A DNA stretch of 64,000 nucleotides from Anaeramoeba flamelloides (GCA_027625915.1 JANTQA010000063.1:2604001-2668000); one strand, 5' to 3'; counted from the stretch's first letter, positions 22,634 through 35,295 are shown. Program-made: numbers and translations. Notes: generated by a model not told the origin, from the letters alone.

Positions 22634-23847
22634 TTCGAAATTAGTTTTTTTTTATCTCCAATTTCTTGAGAATGAAAATTTTTTTTGAAAAGTGAAAGTA
22701 AAATAACACATTAACTCATCACTCTTCGTGGACAAAAATGTGTCCTTAAACTCTATATTTGAAAAAGAAATGAAAAGTAAGATAACCAAAAGTACCTTGA
22801 TTTTTGAGCCATTTCAAAAAAATTTCAAAAAAAAATTCAAATTTGGGCTGTGTCAAAATGGTTTTGTATAAAATTACAACTTTTATAAAAAAAAAACATT
22901 TTTTTAAATTTGAGCAAGTTCCATTGGTTAAGTATTTTTTTTAAGTCAATAAATGTGTTGTTAATCATAAAAGTAATATTCACTGATCATAAAATGATGA
23001 CAAACATTCTATTATCCATAAATTAGTCTATAATTAAATTATACCGAAATTGGATCCAAATCATTAACTTATTCTACAGTTTTAAATTTCTCTAAAAAAT
23101 CTATTAGAAATATTTTTGATCAAAAAATTATTTAGATTTTTTTGCTAATGATTGCAATTCAAGTTTTATTGTTTTTGAAATTTTTTTTATAATTTTATTT
23201 GATACGAAAGTTAATATTGTCTCAATAGGTTCCAATCGAAATCATTAATATCAACAAAATTTGTATTTAAAAAGTTATTTTTGTGATTAAAATTGATGTT
23301 AAATTTAAAAAAAAATACTAAAAACATCAGCAAAATTGATTACAAGTAAATAAAAAAAATTAAAGTAGTGATCTATAAAAAACAGAAAAAAATAAAAATT
23401 ACCAACTAAAAAACTTTGAAATAATTTTTTTATTTTTTTTTAAAAATTGACTTAATGCCGAGGAAATAATCTGTGATTATATTTTTAACATGCAACTCAA
23501 ATTTAATCTTGATCAAAATATTTTCTCCTGGAATGTCTAACTGAAATAAGTAAATAACCCTCTTTCAAAATACAAACAAACAATTCAGTTCTTATAAATA
23601 TTTTTTAATCAAGAATTACCAGGATATTGAAAATTTAATAATGTATTTTCCAACAAAAAATAGTAATTTTTTTTCATTTTTTTACTAACAAAAAAAAAAG
23701 CATTTTATTGGAAAAAAATTATGAATATTATGAAAAAGTCTTTGAAACAAAATAAAATGTAGAATTTTTTTAGAATTTGTATTAACGCAAGTTCTAATCT
23801 TGATATTTCGTTTAAATACAAATAAAATATGACCACATTGATTTTAA

Positions 23848-24302
23848 AACTCCTTTTCAGTCAATAGAGACTAGTTTTATTGAAGAAATAGAACATATGC
23901 TATGAGTTTAATCCATTATTCTTCTCAAAATACGTTTTCCAATCTTAGATAATAATCCATTTTTCTAATTTTGTAATTTTTTTTGTTTTTTGCTTATACT
24001 TTTTTTTTTTTCTTTCTTGTTTTATTAATTAAAGTAAAATCAAATGAAAAAAAAATAATTGAAAAATACAAATACACTTTGAGAAAATTGAGGGGCTATG
24101 TTAATTCTTATAAAATGATTCAATTTATTCTAAAAAAAAATCTAATGGTTAACAATTTTCTTTTTGAAAAAAAAAAGAAAAATGAAAAAAAACAATAAAA
24201 ATAAAACTTGAAAATTTATATTGAGAAGAATACTGGATTAAACTCATAGAATATTTTCTATTTCTTAAATAGAATTACATCCCTATTGACTGAAAAGGGT
24301 TT
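23848..24302. mobile_element. MITE with long TIRs, AACTC...CAGTCAATAG ends
   Basis: The left arm begins AAAACTCCTTTTCAGTCAAT and the right arm, in reverse, AAAACCCTTTTCAGTCAATA. Both continue with AGAAATAGAA, CTATGAGTTTAATCCA and TATTCTTCTCAA, so the arms match for about 100 bp. Total length is about 455 bp with an A/T-rich, non-coding interior. Related solo ends lie at 11284, 18183 and 41972. A TA at the outer edge is not clear-cut in this copy. Confidence 0.75.
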
Positions 24303-24342
24303 TGATCTGGATTAGAGATATTGCTGAGCCCAGTGGGGGATG

Positions 24343-24344
<2 letters not shown>

Positions 24345-24411
<67 letters not shown>
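24345..24411. repeat. (CA)n microsatellite, about 33 units
   Basis: An uninterrupted CA dinucleotide run just outside the MITE at 23848-24302. It stands out in a genome where most simple repeats are A/T only. Confidence 0.95.
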
Positions 24412-24412
<1 letters not shown>

Positions 24413-25333
24413 GAAACAGAATCACTCCATAAATTGAGTGGTATTTTATTACAAATCCATTCCGGTTCGATTTTTTGATAGTAAAAAAATTCTAATCGGT
24501 CTATGATTTCTTCAAATAATTAGTGGTTTTTTCAACCACGGGTTCGGTTTTTAATGAAAATTAACATTTAGTGGCTTTTGTAACTTTTTGAGAAAATGAT
24601 AAACGATTAGAAATAATATGGTTAAAGGGAGTCAAATCATGGATTTTTTATTGGAATTTGGAGTGTCAACACTGGTTCATTATCGGTTCACTAAAAAGTA
24701 CATTTTAAACGAATTCTATATTGTAGTAAAAAAATAATTTTCTATAATAAACTTTTTAATTTTCAAATGAAATAAACAATTCCCAAGACAAATTTTACCA
24801 AAAAAACTTAACAGTAAACTCCCTTTAAATATTTGATTGTAATAATTTTAAATATTCTATTCTTACTAGAAATCCTGAAAAGTTTTTCAAATGGGATTTT
24901 CAGATCATCTTTTTCAAAGCTAAAATAAGTTATAGAAAAATATTTTAAACATTTTATCAATATTTTTGAAAAAAATTCTTTGTAAATACTTTGAAAATTC
25001 TAGAAATCTAACTAAAGAATAAATTCAATAAAAAAATATCTTTGTAGATTTTTTTAATTTTCATTAATGAGTAGCTTTACTTTTTTATAAATAAATTTAA
25101 AGTAAATATGATTTTTAATAAATACTAATTAAATTTCCAAAAGTTTTTAATATTATAAAAAAAATAGCATATATTAATTTCAATTAATTTCTTCCCGATC
25201 TTCTTCCACATTTCTATTCATTTTAATATAAATTTTTTCTTTTATTTATTATAATAAATTCATCTTAGAAAAAACCTATTGTTACGCAATTACAATATTT
25301 TCGCTCATAATTTGGTTAGTTAATACGTGTATT

Positions 25334-25873
25334 ATGGTTACAAAGTTCTCATATGTAAGTAGGTGTGTTTTTATCTTGACACCCACTACAGCTTATTTAT
25401 ACGGATTTAAACGAAGTAATGATGTACAGAAATTTACAATCGGGGAATTTGAAAAGGAAGAATATAAAACTCATCCCAATGGATCACAGGATGTAATATT
25501 TTCCTCTGAAAATTTGGTAATAAGGCATGACACCGACGTATCTTATCATTATCGTGATATTGGTTTTTTCCATCTTTATGATATGGATACTGTATGTGAA
25601 ATAATTGCAAAAAGGAAACGGGAATTGAAGGGGAATGCCCAATCGATAGAAAATGAAGATGAACTTCAAATGATCATCTCAATAAATCATAAAAATAATG
25701 ATTTAGAAAATAATTTTCATTATATTTCCCAAGAATTTTCAAATTTGCCAATTAAAACTAATGAAGAAATTCAAAACTGTTTTTCTGTAGGAAATAATTT
25801 AGATTTAAATAAAAATGCTGATCAATATATACATAAAAATTCAAATTTAAATTACAATTCTAATATCATTTAA
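25334..25873 (+). CDS. hypothetical protein, 179 residues
   Basis: Open frame from ATG 25334 to TAA at 25871-25873. The first 105 residues look like a folded domain with alternating strands (CVFILTPTTAYLYGF, QKFTIGEF, QDVIFSSENLVIRH, DIGFFHLY) followed by a helix (DTVCEIIAKRKREL); the strand pattern ending in a helix recalls PH-like or myosin TH1-like domains, but no diagnostic motif confirms this. The last 70 residues are N-rich and probably disordered. Codon use in the first part is clearly less A/T-biased than the flanks. A GTAAGT...ACAG segment at 25355-25391 could be a 37 bp intron but seems too short; an upstream exon is possible. Function unknown. Confidence 0.5.
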   Translation: MVTKFSYVSRCVFILTPTTAYLYGFKRSNDVQKFTIGEFEKEEYKTHPNGSQDVIFSSENLVIRHDTDVSYHYRDIGFFHLYDMDTVCEIIAKRKRELKGNAQSIENEDELQMIISINHKNNDLENNFHYISQEFSNLPIKTNEEIQNCFSVGNNLDLNKNADQYIHKNSNLNYNSNII

Positions 25874-26039
25874 TATGAAACCGGTATGTATGTATGTGTT
25901 TATATTTTGTATATAATCTTTCAAATTTCCATTGTTCTTCAAATAAGCCAAAGGATGGGTTTGCAATTATTAATTAACAATAATATAACAAAAAAAATTT
26001 GAAATTATCATTTAATATTTTTTTAACATTAAAAACTAT

Positions 26040-26530
26040 TAAACTTTATTTTTGTCAAAGCCGCCAACATTTTTTCCAACTATCAATTATTTTTTTATCA
26101 ATGGACTTTGAAGAATAAATATGGTATACGTAGAATAATACACATCGAAGAACAGTTGATGTACATATGGAACAAAACCAACAAATCAATAGATTTTCTT
26201 AAAAATTGAAAAACCCAAATTCTTAGGGGCTAGTGAGAAAAAATAACCACAATTTTCACTTTGATCTACTATTGAAGATCAAAGAAAATTCCAATAGAAA
26301 TCAATATGATTTCTCTATAATCATTTTTTTTGTTTCAATAACATTAAAATAATCCCTTTTTTATCAAGTTAACTATCTATCTGGCAGTAAAAAAAAAATT
26401 CGAAAATGTATTAGGTGTAAATGAAAAATTGAAAAAAAAAAAAAGCAAAAATGTGAAAGAAAATTTCAAATTTGAAATTTTCAACAATAAATTTTTTATT
26501 TAAATATTTCCATTCAACCCCTTTTAAATA
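26040..26530. repeat. foldback repeat family A, copy 3 (partial)
   Basis: TTTGTCAAAGCCGCC at the left edge, GAAGAATAAATATGG, AAATCAATAGATTTTCTTAA and AGAAATCAATATGATTTC follow the same order as copy 2. The central arm pair is shortened, so the copy is internally deleted. Confidence 0.65.
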
Positions 26531-27807
26531 TATAGAATTCACTCACCAAAGCCAGTCCAGTTTGTTTTGGAAAATGGTTTATTATGATTTGTTTTTGAAT
26601 AATAAACTTTGTAAAGATATCTATTTTGTGTGTTAGTTATTTTGTTCTTTATTTTTATTTTAATTAAAAAAAATTTGAGAAAGAAAATATTTTTTTTTTG
26701 AATATTATAGTAATTTATTGTTCGAATATATCTCGTATATTTCAGAAATCTAATTTTATCCATATTTTTGTAAGTCCTATTTATCAAACAATAATAAAAA
26801 TAATGAAATATCTGGGAATAAACAATGTAAAAATGGTTTTAAAATCTATTATTTTACAGATAATTAATTAATACTTTAATGGGTAAGTATTTATTTAATA
26901 AAAAAAAATAAAGAAATATGAGTGAGATCTTGATTTTTTTTTTGAAATTGTGTTAATTTTGGAGTATGATGTAGTTTAACACTCTTTATTTTATTTTCTT
27001 GAAGAGTTGAAATTTCCTATTTTTATTTAGAAGAAATTTTTTTCAAGATTCTTTATTGAAGAAAAGTGTAAACTTGTAATTTTAGACATTTTGGTAGATT
27101 TGATTTTATTAAACAATAAAATTTATATATTATAAACTATACTAAATCTAAATTTTGTGGTTTAAAATTCAAAAGATATTGTTTTACCCGGTAGTTTACT
27201 CGTGTTACTTCCCACTTTCAATGAAAATATAAATATAATTTGGATTGGTTTTTAAGATACTTTAAATAAGGGCAAAAGTCCGTAAAATAAGTACATTTTG
27301 ATTTTTAAACCTTTTCAAGATAAATACTGAATCTTAATCCCAGTAAAAATTGTTTTGCTAAAAAAAAAATATTTTCGAAAACCACATAAATTTTATATTT
27401 TAACAATGACTCTTCACTATATTATTTGATTACAATAAATTTGTTTTTAGTGTTAAATCTTATTCTTATAGTGGATAAAACATTGGTCGCTCTTAAAATC
27501 ATCTAAATAATTTGTCTACATGGGTATATTTTCTAAAAGTGTATTTCCTTGAATCACAGATATAATATTAAAAAGGGTCTCGATTTAACTTTTTTTGTAT
27601 CAGGTGGTCAAAAAAAAAAATAAATAAGGGATTAGCGTCTACCAAGTAGAAGCCTAGGATCAATATATGTAGTTATTGTGTTTAACCACATTAGTGCTAC
27701 ATGGTTCAAATGTCTCTAAAAAATTAATTAGTCAAGTAGTAATATTTGTTGATCTCATCTATGAAAAATGATCGGTGTATTAGTAAAAAACTCAAAAATT
27801 TCTTATT

Positions 27808-27907
27808 AAAATCTGCATTTTGCCATAAATTTAAAGGTTTTATTATCAATATACAGACCACAAAGTTACAAAATATCTTTCTTAAATTTGTGGCGAAATG
27901 TAGATTT
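27808..27907. repeat. snap-back repeat family B, copy 2
   Basis: AAATCTGCATTTTGCCATAA on the left is mirrored on the right by a block whose complement reads AAATCTACATTTCGCCACAA, around a 45 bp loop containing TATCAATATACAGACC. The same arms and loop occur at 15857-15959. Confidence 0.6.
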
Positions 27908-28574
27908 GTAGCAAAAAAATTCAATTTATTTAAAAAAATTAAATAATTAACAAATAAATTTTTTTGACAAATTATTTCTCAAATCATGGAGAAATATTGA
28001 TGTCATAAGTAGCTTTATCAAAAAAAAAAAAAAAAAAAAAAAAACGAATCAATTTGTGTGCTTTTTTGTTGATTATTATTGGGTTAATCTTTTAATTTAA
28101 AAAATTATAAAAATAGTTACTTTTGGAAGTTCTAAATCTAAATTATTAAATAGCAGAATACTGTATTTTGGGTTTCTATTTTTAGATTCGGAAAGGGATT
28201 AAAATTTTTTTTTCAAAATGAAAATGTTTTAATAGTGATCCGTAGTAAAAAATGTAATAATTTATAGAACAATAAGATTTATAATAGTTTTTTGAGTGCT
28301 TTTTGGGTAATCGTGCACGAATTTCATTTACATCCAATTACAACATACTTTGATTATAGATAAATCTAGGGTGATTTTTATCACTTAAAATCTCATTTTT
28401 TTAATTTTAATTTTTATTTAACCAATAAATTAGAAATGAATAGAATAAAAACTACAAAAATATTTGATTTGAGCATTAAGTAAAATGGAACATAATTAAA
28501 ATTTTATCTTAAAATAGAAAAAAGAAAATTATTTATTCAGTGAAAAATACAATTATTTTTTATTTAAATTTCTA

Positions 28575-28850
28575 ATTGAAGATCAAATAAACATCTATAG
28601 AAACCAATATAATTTTTTTAAAATCATTTTCATGTTTTAAATAGCAATAGAATAACATATTTATACTTTTATGGGTATAGATATTTCCAGAAAAAAAAAT
28701 AATAAAATAAATTACCTATCAAATGAAAAAATCAAAAAAAAAAAAAAAAAAGCAAAAATATGAAAAATAAGTTCAATTTTAAATTATCCAATTTCAAATT
28801 TTTTTTAATTCTAATATCGTTGCAAACAATTTAAATACTTTTTATATATA
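28575..28850. repeat. foldback repeat family A, copy 4 (half element)
   Basis: ATTGAAGATCAAATAAACAT, GAAACCAATATAATTTT and AAAGCAAAAATATGAAAAAT follow the right half of copy 3. The other half is missing. Confidence 0.5.
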
Positions 28851-28948
28851 AATTATATGTATTTTCTTTTTACAAATAGTGAAATTTATAAGATAAAAAC
28901 TATTTGAGATAACTAATTCTAAATTTTTAAATTACAAAAATTTTATTA

Positions 28949-29147
28949 CAGTCAGTTTCACTTTTAAGGCACAAACTTTCAACGAAATTTAAGGCACAAT
29001 AAAAAATCTCAAATTAAGGCACAAAATTCAGATTCTAGTAAAATAAATTGTAAAAAAAAAAATTACAAATTTTGTGCCTTAATTTGAGATTTTTTATTGT
29101 GCCTTAAATTTCGTTGAAAGTTTGTGCCTTAATAGTGAAACCGACTG
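28949..29147. mobile_element. MITE family C (AAGGCACAA type), complete copy, 199 bp
   Basis: Ends CAGTCAGTTTCACTTTT (left) and CAGTCGGTTTCACTATT (right, reversed), flanked by TA on both sides (28947-28948, 29148-29149). Each arm contains AAGGCACAA three times, spaced about 25 and 20 bp, giving long inverted repeats with a short loop. Non-coding. The TA duplication and CAGT end are typical of Tc1/mariner-mobilised elements; the repeated AAGGCACAA is a plausible transposase-binding site. Confidence 0.9.
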
Positions 29148-31776
29148 TATTGAAAAAAAAAATATCTTTTTCTATATCATTATTTTATTATTTACTCGTA
29201 GCCCTGATCCATGTGTTTGTAAATATTCCTATTTTTATATTTCTAAATTTGATCTAAAAAATCAAAAAAATAATTTTCTTATTCACTCGGATAATAAAAC
29301 ATACAACCATTTTTTTGTTAGGATATTATTATCTAAATTACATAAATTATTTTTTAAAATCCCAGTATATGTTTTTATGACTATTATCATAGGCTGTTGT
29401 AAAAAATGTGGCTTTTTTTTAATATTTCAAAGAAAATTTTGTCTTTGAAAGTGTGTCTGTTCATAAATCGGTAATATCAAATTAAGTAAAATAAACAAAA
29501 TTCCCAATTTTTACAATTTTTAATCAGTTGGTGGAAGAACTGAACAACCCTTGTCATTCATTTTGTTTATAATTTTAATTTTAAAAAATATTTTTCAGTT
29601 TTTTATTCTTTTCTTTTTTGTTTTCATTTCATTAGTCCAATTAACTTAATATCTATCACTAGATCAGGAATTTTTTTCAATGGATGATCAAAGGTTACCA
29701 TTGACTTTTTAAATAGAAAAATCACATCGCATTAGTTGATGATCGTTATGTGTTGATGATTCAATAATTGTTGGTGAAATTCCAATTTTTTTACTAATAT
29801 AGATTGTTTTTTCCATGGTTTCATCATTCTGGGCATACCAATTTTAATATTTCCTTTTATATTTTTTTTTCTCTTTTTTTAGATTAAAATGATTAGATGG
29901 TAGAGCATAAATGCTATGTAACCAAAGGGTGGTTTGATATTAGGTTTAGAAAAGAAAAAAAATATCAAATATTTTTGTGCTTATTTTTGATTTTGGTTGG
30001 GTCTAAATTTTTAGAATGGGGTTTATTTAAAATTTTTTGATCAGAATACATTGTATTTATTTCAAAATATATCCATTAAAATTTTAAAAAAATGTTGATA
30101 AATAAAAGTATTTATTTTTTTGAGAAAGGGGTATGGCCTAATTCTGATAAAATGTGTTATATTAAAACATAAAACCAATATTAAAAAAAAAAAAATACAT
30201 TTATAAGATTAACGTTATCTTAGAACTTTTTCTGGGATTAGACATCTATTTGGAAAACCATTTTTTTATGATCAAAAAGAAAAAAAATCACATAATTTTC
30301 AGTCTTGGTAAATATCAGATTTCTTTATTATCAGATTTTTTTTATAACTTTGTTTTTTGTAATTATATACTAAAAAAAAAGTTTTATTATTATCTGGAAT
30401 CTCTAAAAAATGAGTGGTCGCAATTTTGGATATTTTCCTAGTTTAATTAGAATTTGGTTTGATGTATATTATTTGAAATAAATTCACCCCTATTTTTTTT
30501 GAAATGGATATGATAATTAGGAGCCATTAGGTGTGTGTCTCAACTATCCAATGATTCATTTATAAGTGTTTGATTTCTTATTTATTAAAATTTAAATATC
30601 AATTGGGATCATTCCAGTTCTATCGTAAATGAGTATTAGGGATACCTATTTTCTGTCTATAATTAATATATCTTTTATGAAATAGAAATTTTAATTTATC
30701 TTGGATTCTAAAATAGTATAAATTTTGCAATTTTTATTTCATTTAAACATTTTATTAAATCGCGGTAAATTCCAGAATTGGTTCAAAATTAAAGTGGGGT
30801 TGGAATGATTGTGTGATTTGCTCATAGAAAAAACCGTTACATGTTTTGTTAATTCTCCACAGTAAGTTTAAGATGGATTGAGACAAAAATAATAAATATT
30901 TCCAAATTTTTACGGGTGCCTTAGAAAGAAACAAAGTTTCGACAAGATTAAAAAAATGGATAAAAAAATGATTTTTAAGAATAAATAATTCCTTTCATTT
31001 AAAAAAATAAATATATTCCAAATCATTTTATTTGAATGATATTCAAAAATAAAAATGATATAGTAAGGAAAAAACTACCAGGTATGAAAATAATCCCTGG
31101 CAAGATTTTTAATTTCAAATATAAGTAAATTTGATATGTAATTTCATATATTTTAAATCAAATCCTTTTTTTAAATAACCATTTTTTATGGGCCTAGTAA
31201 TAAACCTACTAAAAGTTCATTAAAGGGGTGTTTATCTAGAATATTCAAGTAATTGTTTGATAGCTAAAGTAGATCAACTTTTTTTGAAAAACAATCAAGT
31301 TTTATAAGAGGTTTGCTATGAATTTGGAAAATGATAATTTTTTTTCTTGTTTTTTGATTGATTGAATGGCGTTTTGAAAAAGTGCAATTTTATTAATATT
31401 CTCAATTAAAAATCATTTTAATAAGTGGGTGAGTTATAATTTAAAAAGTTTGATTCTTAACAAAAAGAATTAGTTTTAAATAAAAGAAATTACACTTCAA
31501 TTTTACTAATATTCACAATTAAAAATCTTGTCTGGGATTATTTTCATGCCCGATATTTTTTTCACTACTTTAAATGAAAAAAGGATAAAAAAAAATATGA
31601 CTAAAAAATTCAAATTTTGGGGATTAAAAAAAAAAAGAAAATTATAAAATTTTAGTTAGATACAATTTATAATTTTTTTTTTTTTTCGATTTTTATTACT
31701 ATGAACATTATAATGAACAGAATTATCATAAAAATGATAAAAAGGGTCAAAAATAAAAATAAAAAATACAGGTAGA

Positions 31777-32886
31777 TTATTGTATAAAACAATTCTTGGT
31801 TTGTCGATATTTTCTTTTTCTTGATGGCTGGTTTCCTAATTTAACTTGTTTAAGAAAATTTTCGATTTTTAATTTCGGGGCGGACATAATTGGCCAGTTT
31901 TCTGGTTCTTGGAATTTCTTTTTCATTCTTTGCCTCCTTTTCCTTCTGTGTTTTCTTCTTTTTTTTCTTAGTTGCTCTTTATTTTGTTTTGGGGGGTTAA
32001 CTTGTGTCTTTTGAGTGTTTATTGTGATCTCGGAAAAAGTTTTTTCTTGATGGTTTTTCCAAATATCATTTTGGACAAAATCTGGATGGATTTCTTCTGT
32101 AAGAATGTCAACTATTTCTTCTTCTAACAACTCAGAGTTTTCTTCTTCGAGTACCTTTGGGTTTTCTTCCATGTTCTCAAGTGTTTTGTTAGGAGTGCTG
32201 AGAACTTCTTTCTCTTGGGTTTGGTCTTTGAAAACTTCTTTTTGATACTGTTTCAAAAGCGAATTGATCAATTTTAAGCTTTGTTCTTGTTTTGAATTTG
32301 AATCTTTCATTTCTTCGGCTTCAGATTCTGAACTCAAACTAAATCCAATTCCCTGATCCTCTTCCAAAAATCGGAGTCCTTGTTCTTCATTGCGTTTTCT
32401 GATAGATCGCTCGCCACCAATCATGTCATTGTTGAGAAAATCTTCAAATTCCTTCTCAATGACCTTATTGCTTTTTAGTAATTGTGTTTCTTCTTGGGTT
32501 TTGTTTTTTCCTTCTGGGAATGATTTTTTTGTGTTCTCAAGAAGTGCTGACAATTCTTTCTTTGTTTTCATAGGACTGATCTCAAAGTCTAATTTCTTCC
32601 TGGACTTGTGTTTGTTGATCCTTCGTTTTTTTTGATTTTGCTTTATTGTCTTAGTCATACGAGCCGATTTTTGAGGTGAGCTTTTCTGATAAAAACTCAC
32701 AAGATCTCGACTACGAAGCGCAAGGATGTTTAAGTCAGACAGCCTCTGTGGTGATTTTGGTAAGGCGTTTCTCAGAGCAATTTCTAAGATCCTTTGTTTT
32801 TTTCTTAAGAGTGATAACTGATAATTTGTCATTGGTTTTTTATCAAAATGTTGTTTCTTGCTTAGTAAAAGTAGTGTTTCAAACAT
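31777..32886 (-). CDS. highly charged, probably nuclear protein of unknown function
   Basis: Single uninterrupted frame of 369 residues from ATG 32886 to TAA 31777-31779. No known domain was recognised. The N-terminal 65 residues look helical (MTNYQLSLLRKKQRILEIAL, then a SDLNILALRSRDLVSFYQK segment). The middle is alternately basic (KQNQKKRRINKHKSRKK) and acidic (LSSESEAEEMK; NSELLEEEIVDILTEE). Near residues 308-328 is a strong bipartite-like nuclear signal, RKKRRKHRRKRRQRMKKK. The last 40 residues (NWPIMSAPKLKIENFLKQV) may be a short interaction motif. Composition suggests a nuclear or nucleolar scaffold, but this is inference from charge alone. Codon use is far less A/T-biased than the flanks, so the gene is very likely real. 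Confidence 0.75.
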   Translation of the reverse strand: MFETLLLLSKKQHFDKKPMTNYQLSLLRKKQRILEIALRNALPKSPQRLSDLNILALRSRDLVSFYQKSSPQKSARMTKTIKQNQKKRRINKHKSRKKLDFEISPMKTKKELSALLENTKKSFPEGKNKTQEETQLLKSNKVIEKEFEDFLNNDMIGGERSIRKRNEEQGLRFLEEDQGIGFSLSSESEAEEMKDSNSKQEQSLKLINSLLKQYQKEVFKDQTQEKEVLSTPNKTLENMEENPKVLEEENSELLEEEIVDILTEEIHPDFVQNDIWKNHQEKTFSEITINTQKTQVNPPKQNKEQLRKKRRKHRRKRRQRMKKKFQEPENWPIMSAPKLKIENFLKQVKLGNQPSRKRKYRQTKNCFIQ

Positions 32887-34297
32887 TTTTAAAAGAAGGT
32901 GTTGTTTGTTCGAACGGTGTTTTTTTAAAACGAAAAGATGAAAAAAATTTTAAAAAGAATATTTATGTGAGTAATTGAAAAAATTATATTTTTAGAAATT
33001 AATTTTTTTTTTTGATTTGTTTTGACGATTTTTGATTGTTTGTTTCTGACTTGTTTTTGGGCTCTTTTAAATTGTTTTCAAGTTCTTCGAAATTTGGGAT
33101 TTTATTTGTTACAAAAGTAAAAATTACAAAAACTTTTCATTGTTTCAAGTTGTTTTGGAAAAAGAAATTCTTGTTGTTAAGGTATTTAAAGGATTTTTAA
33201 TTAATAATTTTTATCACTTTTAATTTTTTGTTTGAATTTTTGAAAAGAAGAAAATAAGAAAGTATTGGGTGACACTAAGAAATATAACAATGTTTGAGAA
33301 AATTCTGTTCAAGATAAATTTGATCTATTTATTACTCCCAAAAGTCGAATAAAAAAAAATTATTATTTTGGATAATTTCAAAATAAGACTGTTTTGATTT
33401 CTTTAGAAAGAAGTGTGAACTTTTTTCAAATTCCAAAAGCCTTTCAAAAACTATTTTTTTGCAAGAGAAACAAATTAAAAGTTTTTTTGATTTAAAAATT
33501 CACTTTGAGGTAGATTGAGTTTAGTTAAAAGAAAAAAAAGGTTTTGCTTTGAGTTGGCTTCTCCAAATTTGTCACTCAATTAGGAATAATTAAAAAATTC
33601 TTGTCTTAAATTTTTGAATCAAATCAAAATTTTTAAACTTAAAAAGAGAGTAAAAACATATTTGTAATAGAAGAAAGACATTAGGGAAAAAATCTTGCTA
33701 ATTGTATTGAAGTGAATAGAATTTGATTTTCCATTTGTTCCAATTTGAGACAATAAAGTTTTGTCAAAAAATAATAAAACAACAATTTCAAAATCTCAAG
33801 TTATTTCCATACATCTCCAAATCAAAATAAATCAGTTACTGTTGTTAAAATACCCATCTACATACTTTGAAACCTTGCGAAAATTAAAAGTTGGGTACTT
33901 CTTACTGATAAATTCAATGAAAGATTTGAAAATTTTCACTTCATTTTCCATTTTATAAATTTTTTTATACTCATTTTTGAAGAACGTATTTTATTCTTTT
34001 AAATGTTAAAAAACTTGTTAAATTTGTTGTTATTTAAAAAAGTTCTTTCTCTTGGGTTTGTTTTAAAAGTTGAGATATGAGATTACAAAATGGGAGATTG
34101 AACAAAAAATTTTATTAAATTTAATTGAATTTATCAGTACTAAGAAAAAGAAGAATTAGAATTAAACGATCAAAAAAACATATATTAAACAATAATAAAT
34201 ATTGTTTTGGTTTCTTAAAAGTCTATTCGAATATGGAAAAGAAATCCGAAAAATGAAGGATCAAATTTGGAAATTTCACTAAAAAAATATAACAAAC

Positions 34298-34770
34298 TTT
34301 TTATTTAAGGGAGGAGTTAATAGCCCCTCTTGTGTACCTGAATTCCTAATTTTTATTTAGGAATTTTATTAAAGACCCAAAAATAAGTTTATTACCCACT
34401 AAGGCGAATAAACTAGATGAATCTTTCTTTGAAATAATATTAAAAATTTTATTATTTTTTAATATATTAGATATATTGATTTTTTTTAATTCAGATACCC
34501 CCATTTTACGATTATTTTCATAGGTTGAACGATTCCATAGAAAATGGTCCAAATCTTCAATGATATCTAAATTATTTATTTTTTTGCATATCTCACAATA
34601 TTTTGGTTTATTTTTATTCATGACATAAGAGAACCCGTTTAAATAATTTGTAAAATTTCAAAGTTTTAAAATTGAAGTTGAACCCTTCCATTTTGAATAT
34701 TTTTTGTAGTTATTTTTTTTTAATTTTAGAAATGAATAAAAAATTTATTTAATTTTCTTTTTATTTCTCC
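34298..34770 (-). mobile_element. decayed LINE fragment (zf-RVT end)
   Basis: Minus strand. GSTSILKL, a stop, then NFTNYLNGFSYVMNKNKPKY parallels the LINE at 21.4 kb (SSTILKFRTFTNCLNRYYYV...). The zinc knuckle is reduced to YCEIC...DHFLWNRSTY, with the last cysteine replaced by arginine. A 91-residue frame at 34621-34346 covers the C-terminus. The 3' end is CCCTTAAATAAAAAG near 34298. Only about 470 bp remain. Confidence 0.75.
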
Positions 34771-34810
34771 AATTACAAAAAAAAAAAAAAAAAAAAAAAA
34801 AACGTCTTTA

Positions 34811-34887
34811 GCTTTTACAGAATTCAAAAGAATTGGGTAATATATTGTTTTTTCTCTATACTTTTAAATTCTGGAATGGTGATGTTA
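34811..34887. repeat. 80 bp snap-back repeat, copy 1
   Basis: TTTTACAGAATTCAAAAGAA on the left folds onto CTTTTAAATTCTGGAAT on the right around a short T-rich loop. Same layout as the copies at 35218-35295 and 49371-49450, but the most diverged. Confidence 0.45.
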
Positions 34888-35217
34888 GCTTTTCTTGAGT
34901 TTTCTATTTCTTTGAAAAAGCAATTGATTTTCGTTAGGTTTTTTTGAGTTTTCTATTAATTTAGAAAATCAATAGATTTTCGTTAGGTTTTTTTTACTAT
35001 TTGAAATAAACCGAAAATTTATTAAAATTTTCTGTTTATTTCGAAAAGCAAAAAAAAACCTAGAACATCCCAAAAATAAAATAGAAAACCCCAAAAAAAC
35101 CTCGAATACTTAACAAATAAAATATAAACACTTACTATTGTTCCGTTAGGTTTTTTTAACCTCAAAAAAACCTAGAACACTTAACAAATAAAACAGAAAA
35201 CCTCAAGAAAACCACCA

Positions 35218-35295
35218 TTAGATTTTCCAAAATTTAAAAGAATTGAGTTAAATCTCTGATTTTACTCTATTCCTTCGAATTCTGAAAAACCTAGG
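35218..35295. repeat. 80 bp snap-back repeat, copy 2
   Basis: TTAGATTTTCCAAAATTTAA then AAGAATTGAGTTAAAT folds onto ATTTTACTCTATTCCTTCG then AATTCTGAAAAACCTAGG. It flanks, together with copy 1, a 330 bp A-rich block of AAAACC(T)AGAAC repeats, so the pair may bound one element. Confidence 0.55.

Larger units (their letters stand above)
22634..25333. other. intergenic stretch, no gene seen
   Basis: Contains one complete MITE (23848-24302) and a CA microsatellite (24345-24411). The remaining DNA is A/T-rich without coding signal on either strand. Confidence 0.6.
25874..31776. other. 5.9 kb repeat-rich intergenic stretch, no supported gene
   Basis: Holds partial foldback family A copies (26040-26530, 28575-28850), a family B snap-back repeat (27808-27907) and a complete AAGGCACAA MITE (28949-29147). 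A minus-strand stretch at about 29845-29705 reads NWYAQNDETMEKTIYISKKI and onward to a stop without obvious boundaries; it may be a lost exon or chance. The rest is A/T-rich with poly(A/T) runs. Confidence 0.5.

Noticed and set aside
31796-32978. Plus-strand ORFs overlapping the charged protein gene
   Set aside because: F/S/L-rich antisense shadows of the K/E-rich minus-strand frame.
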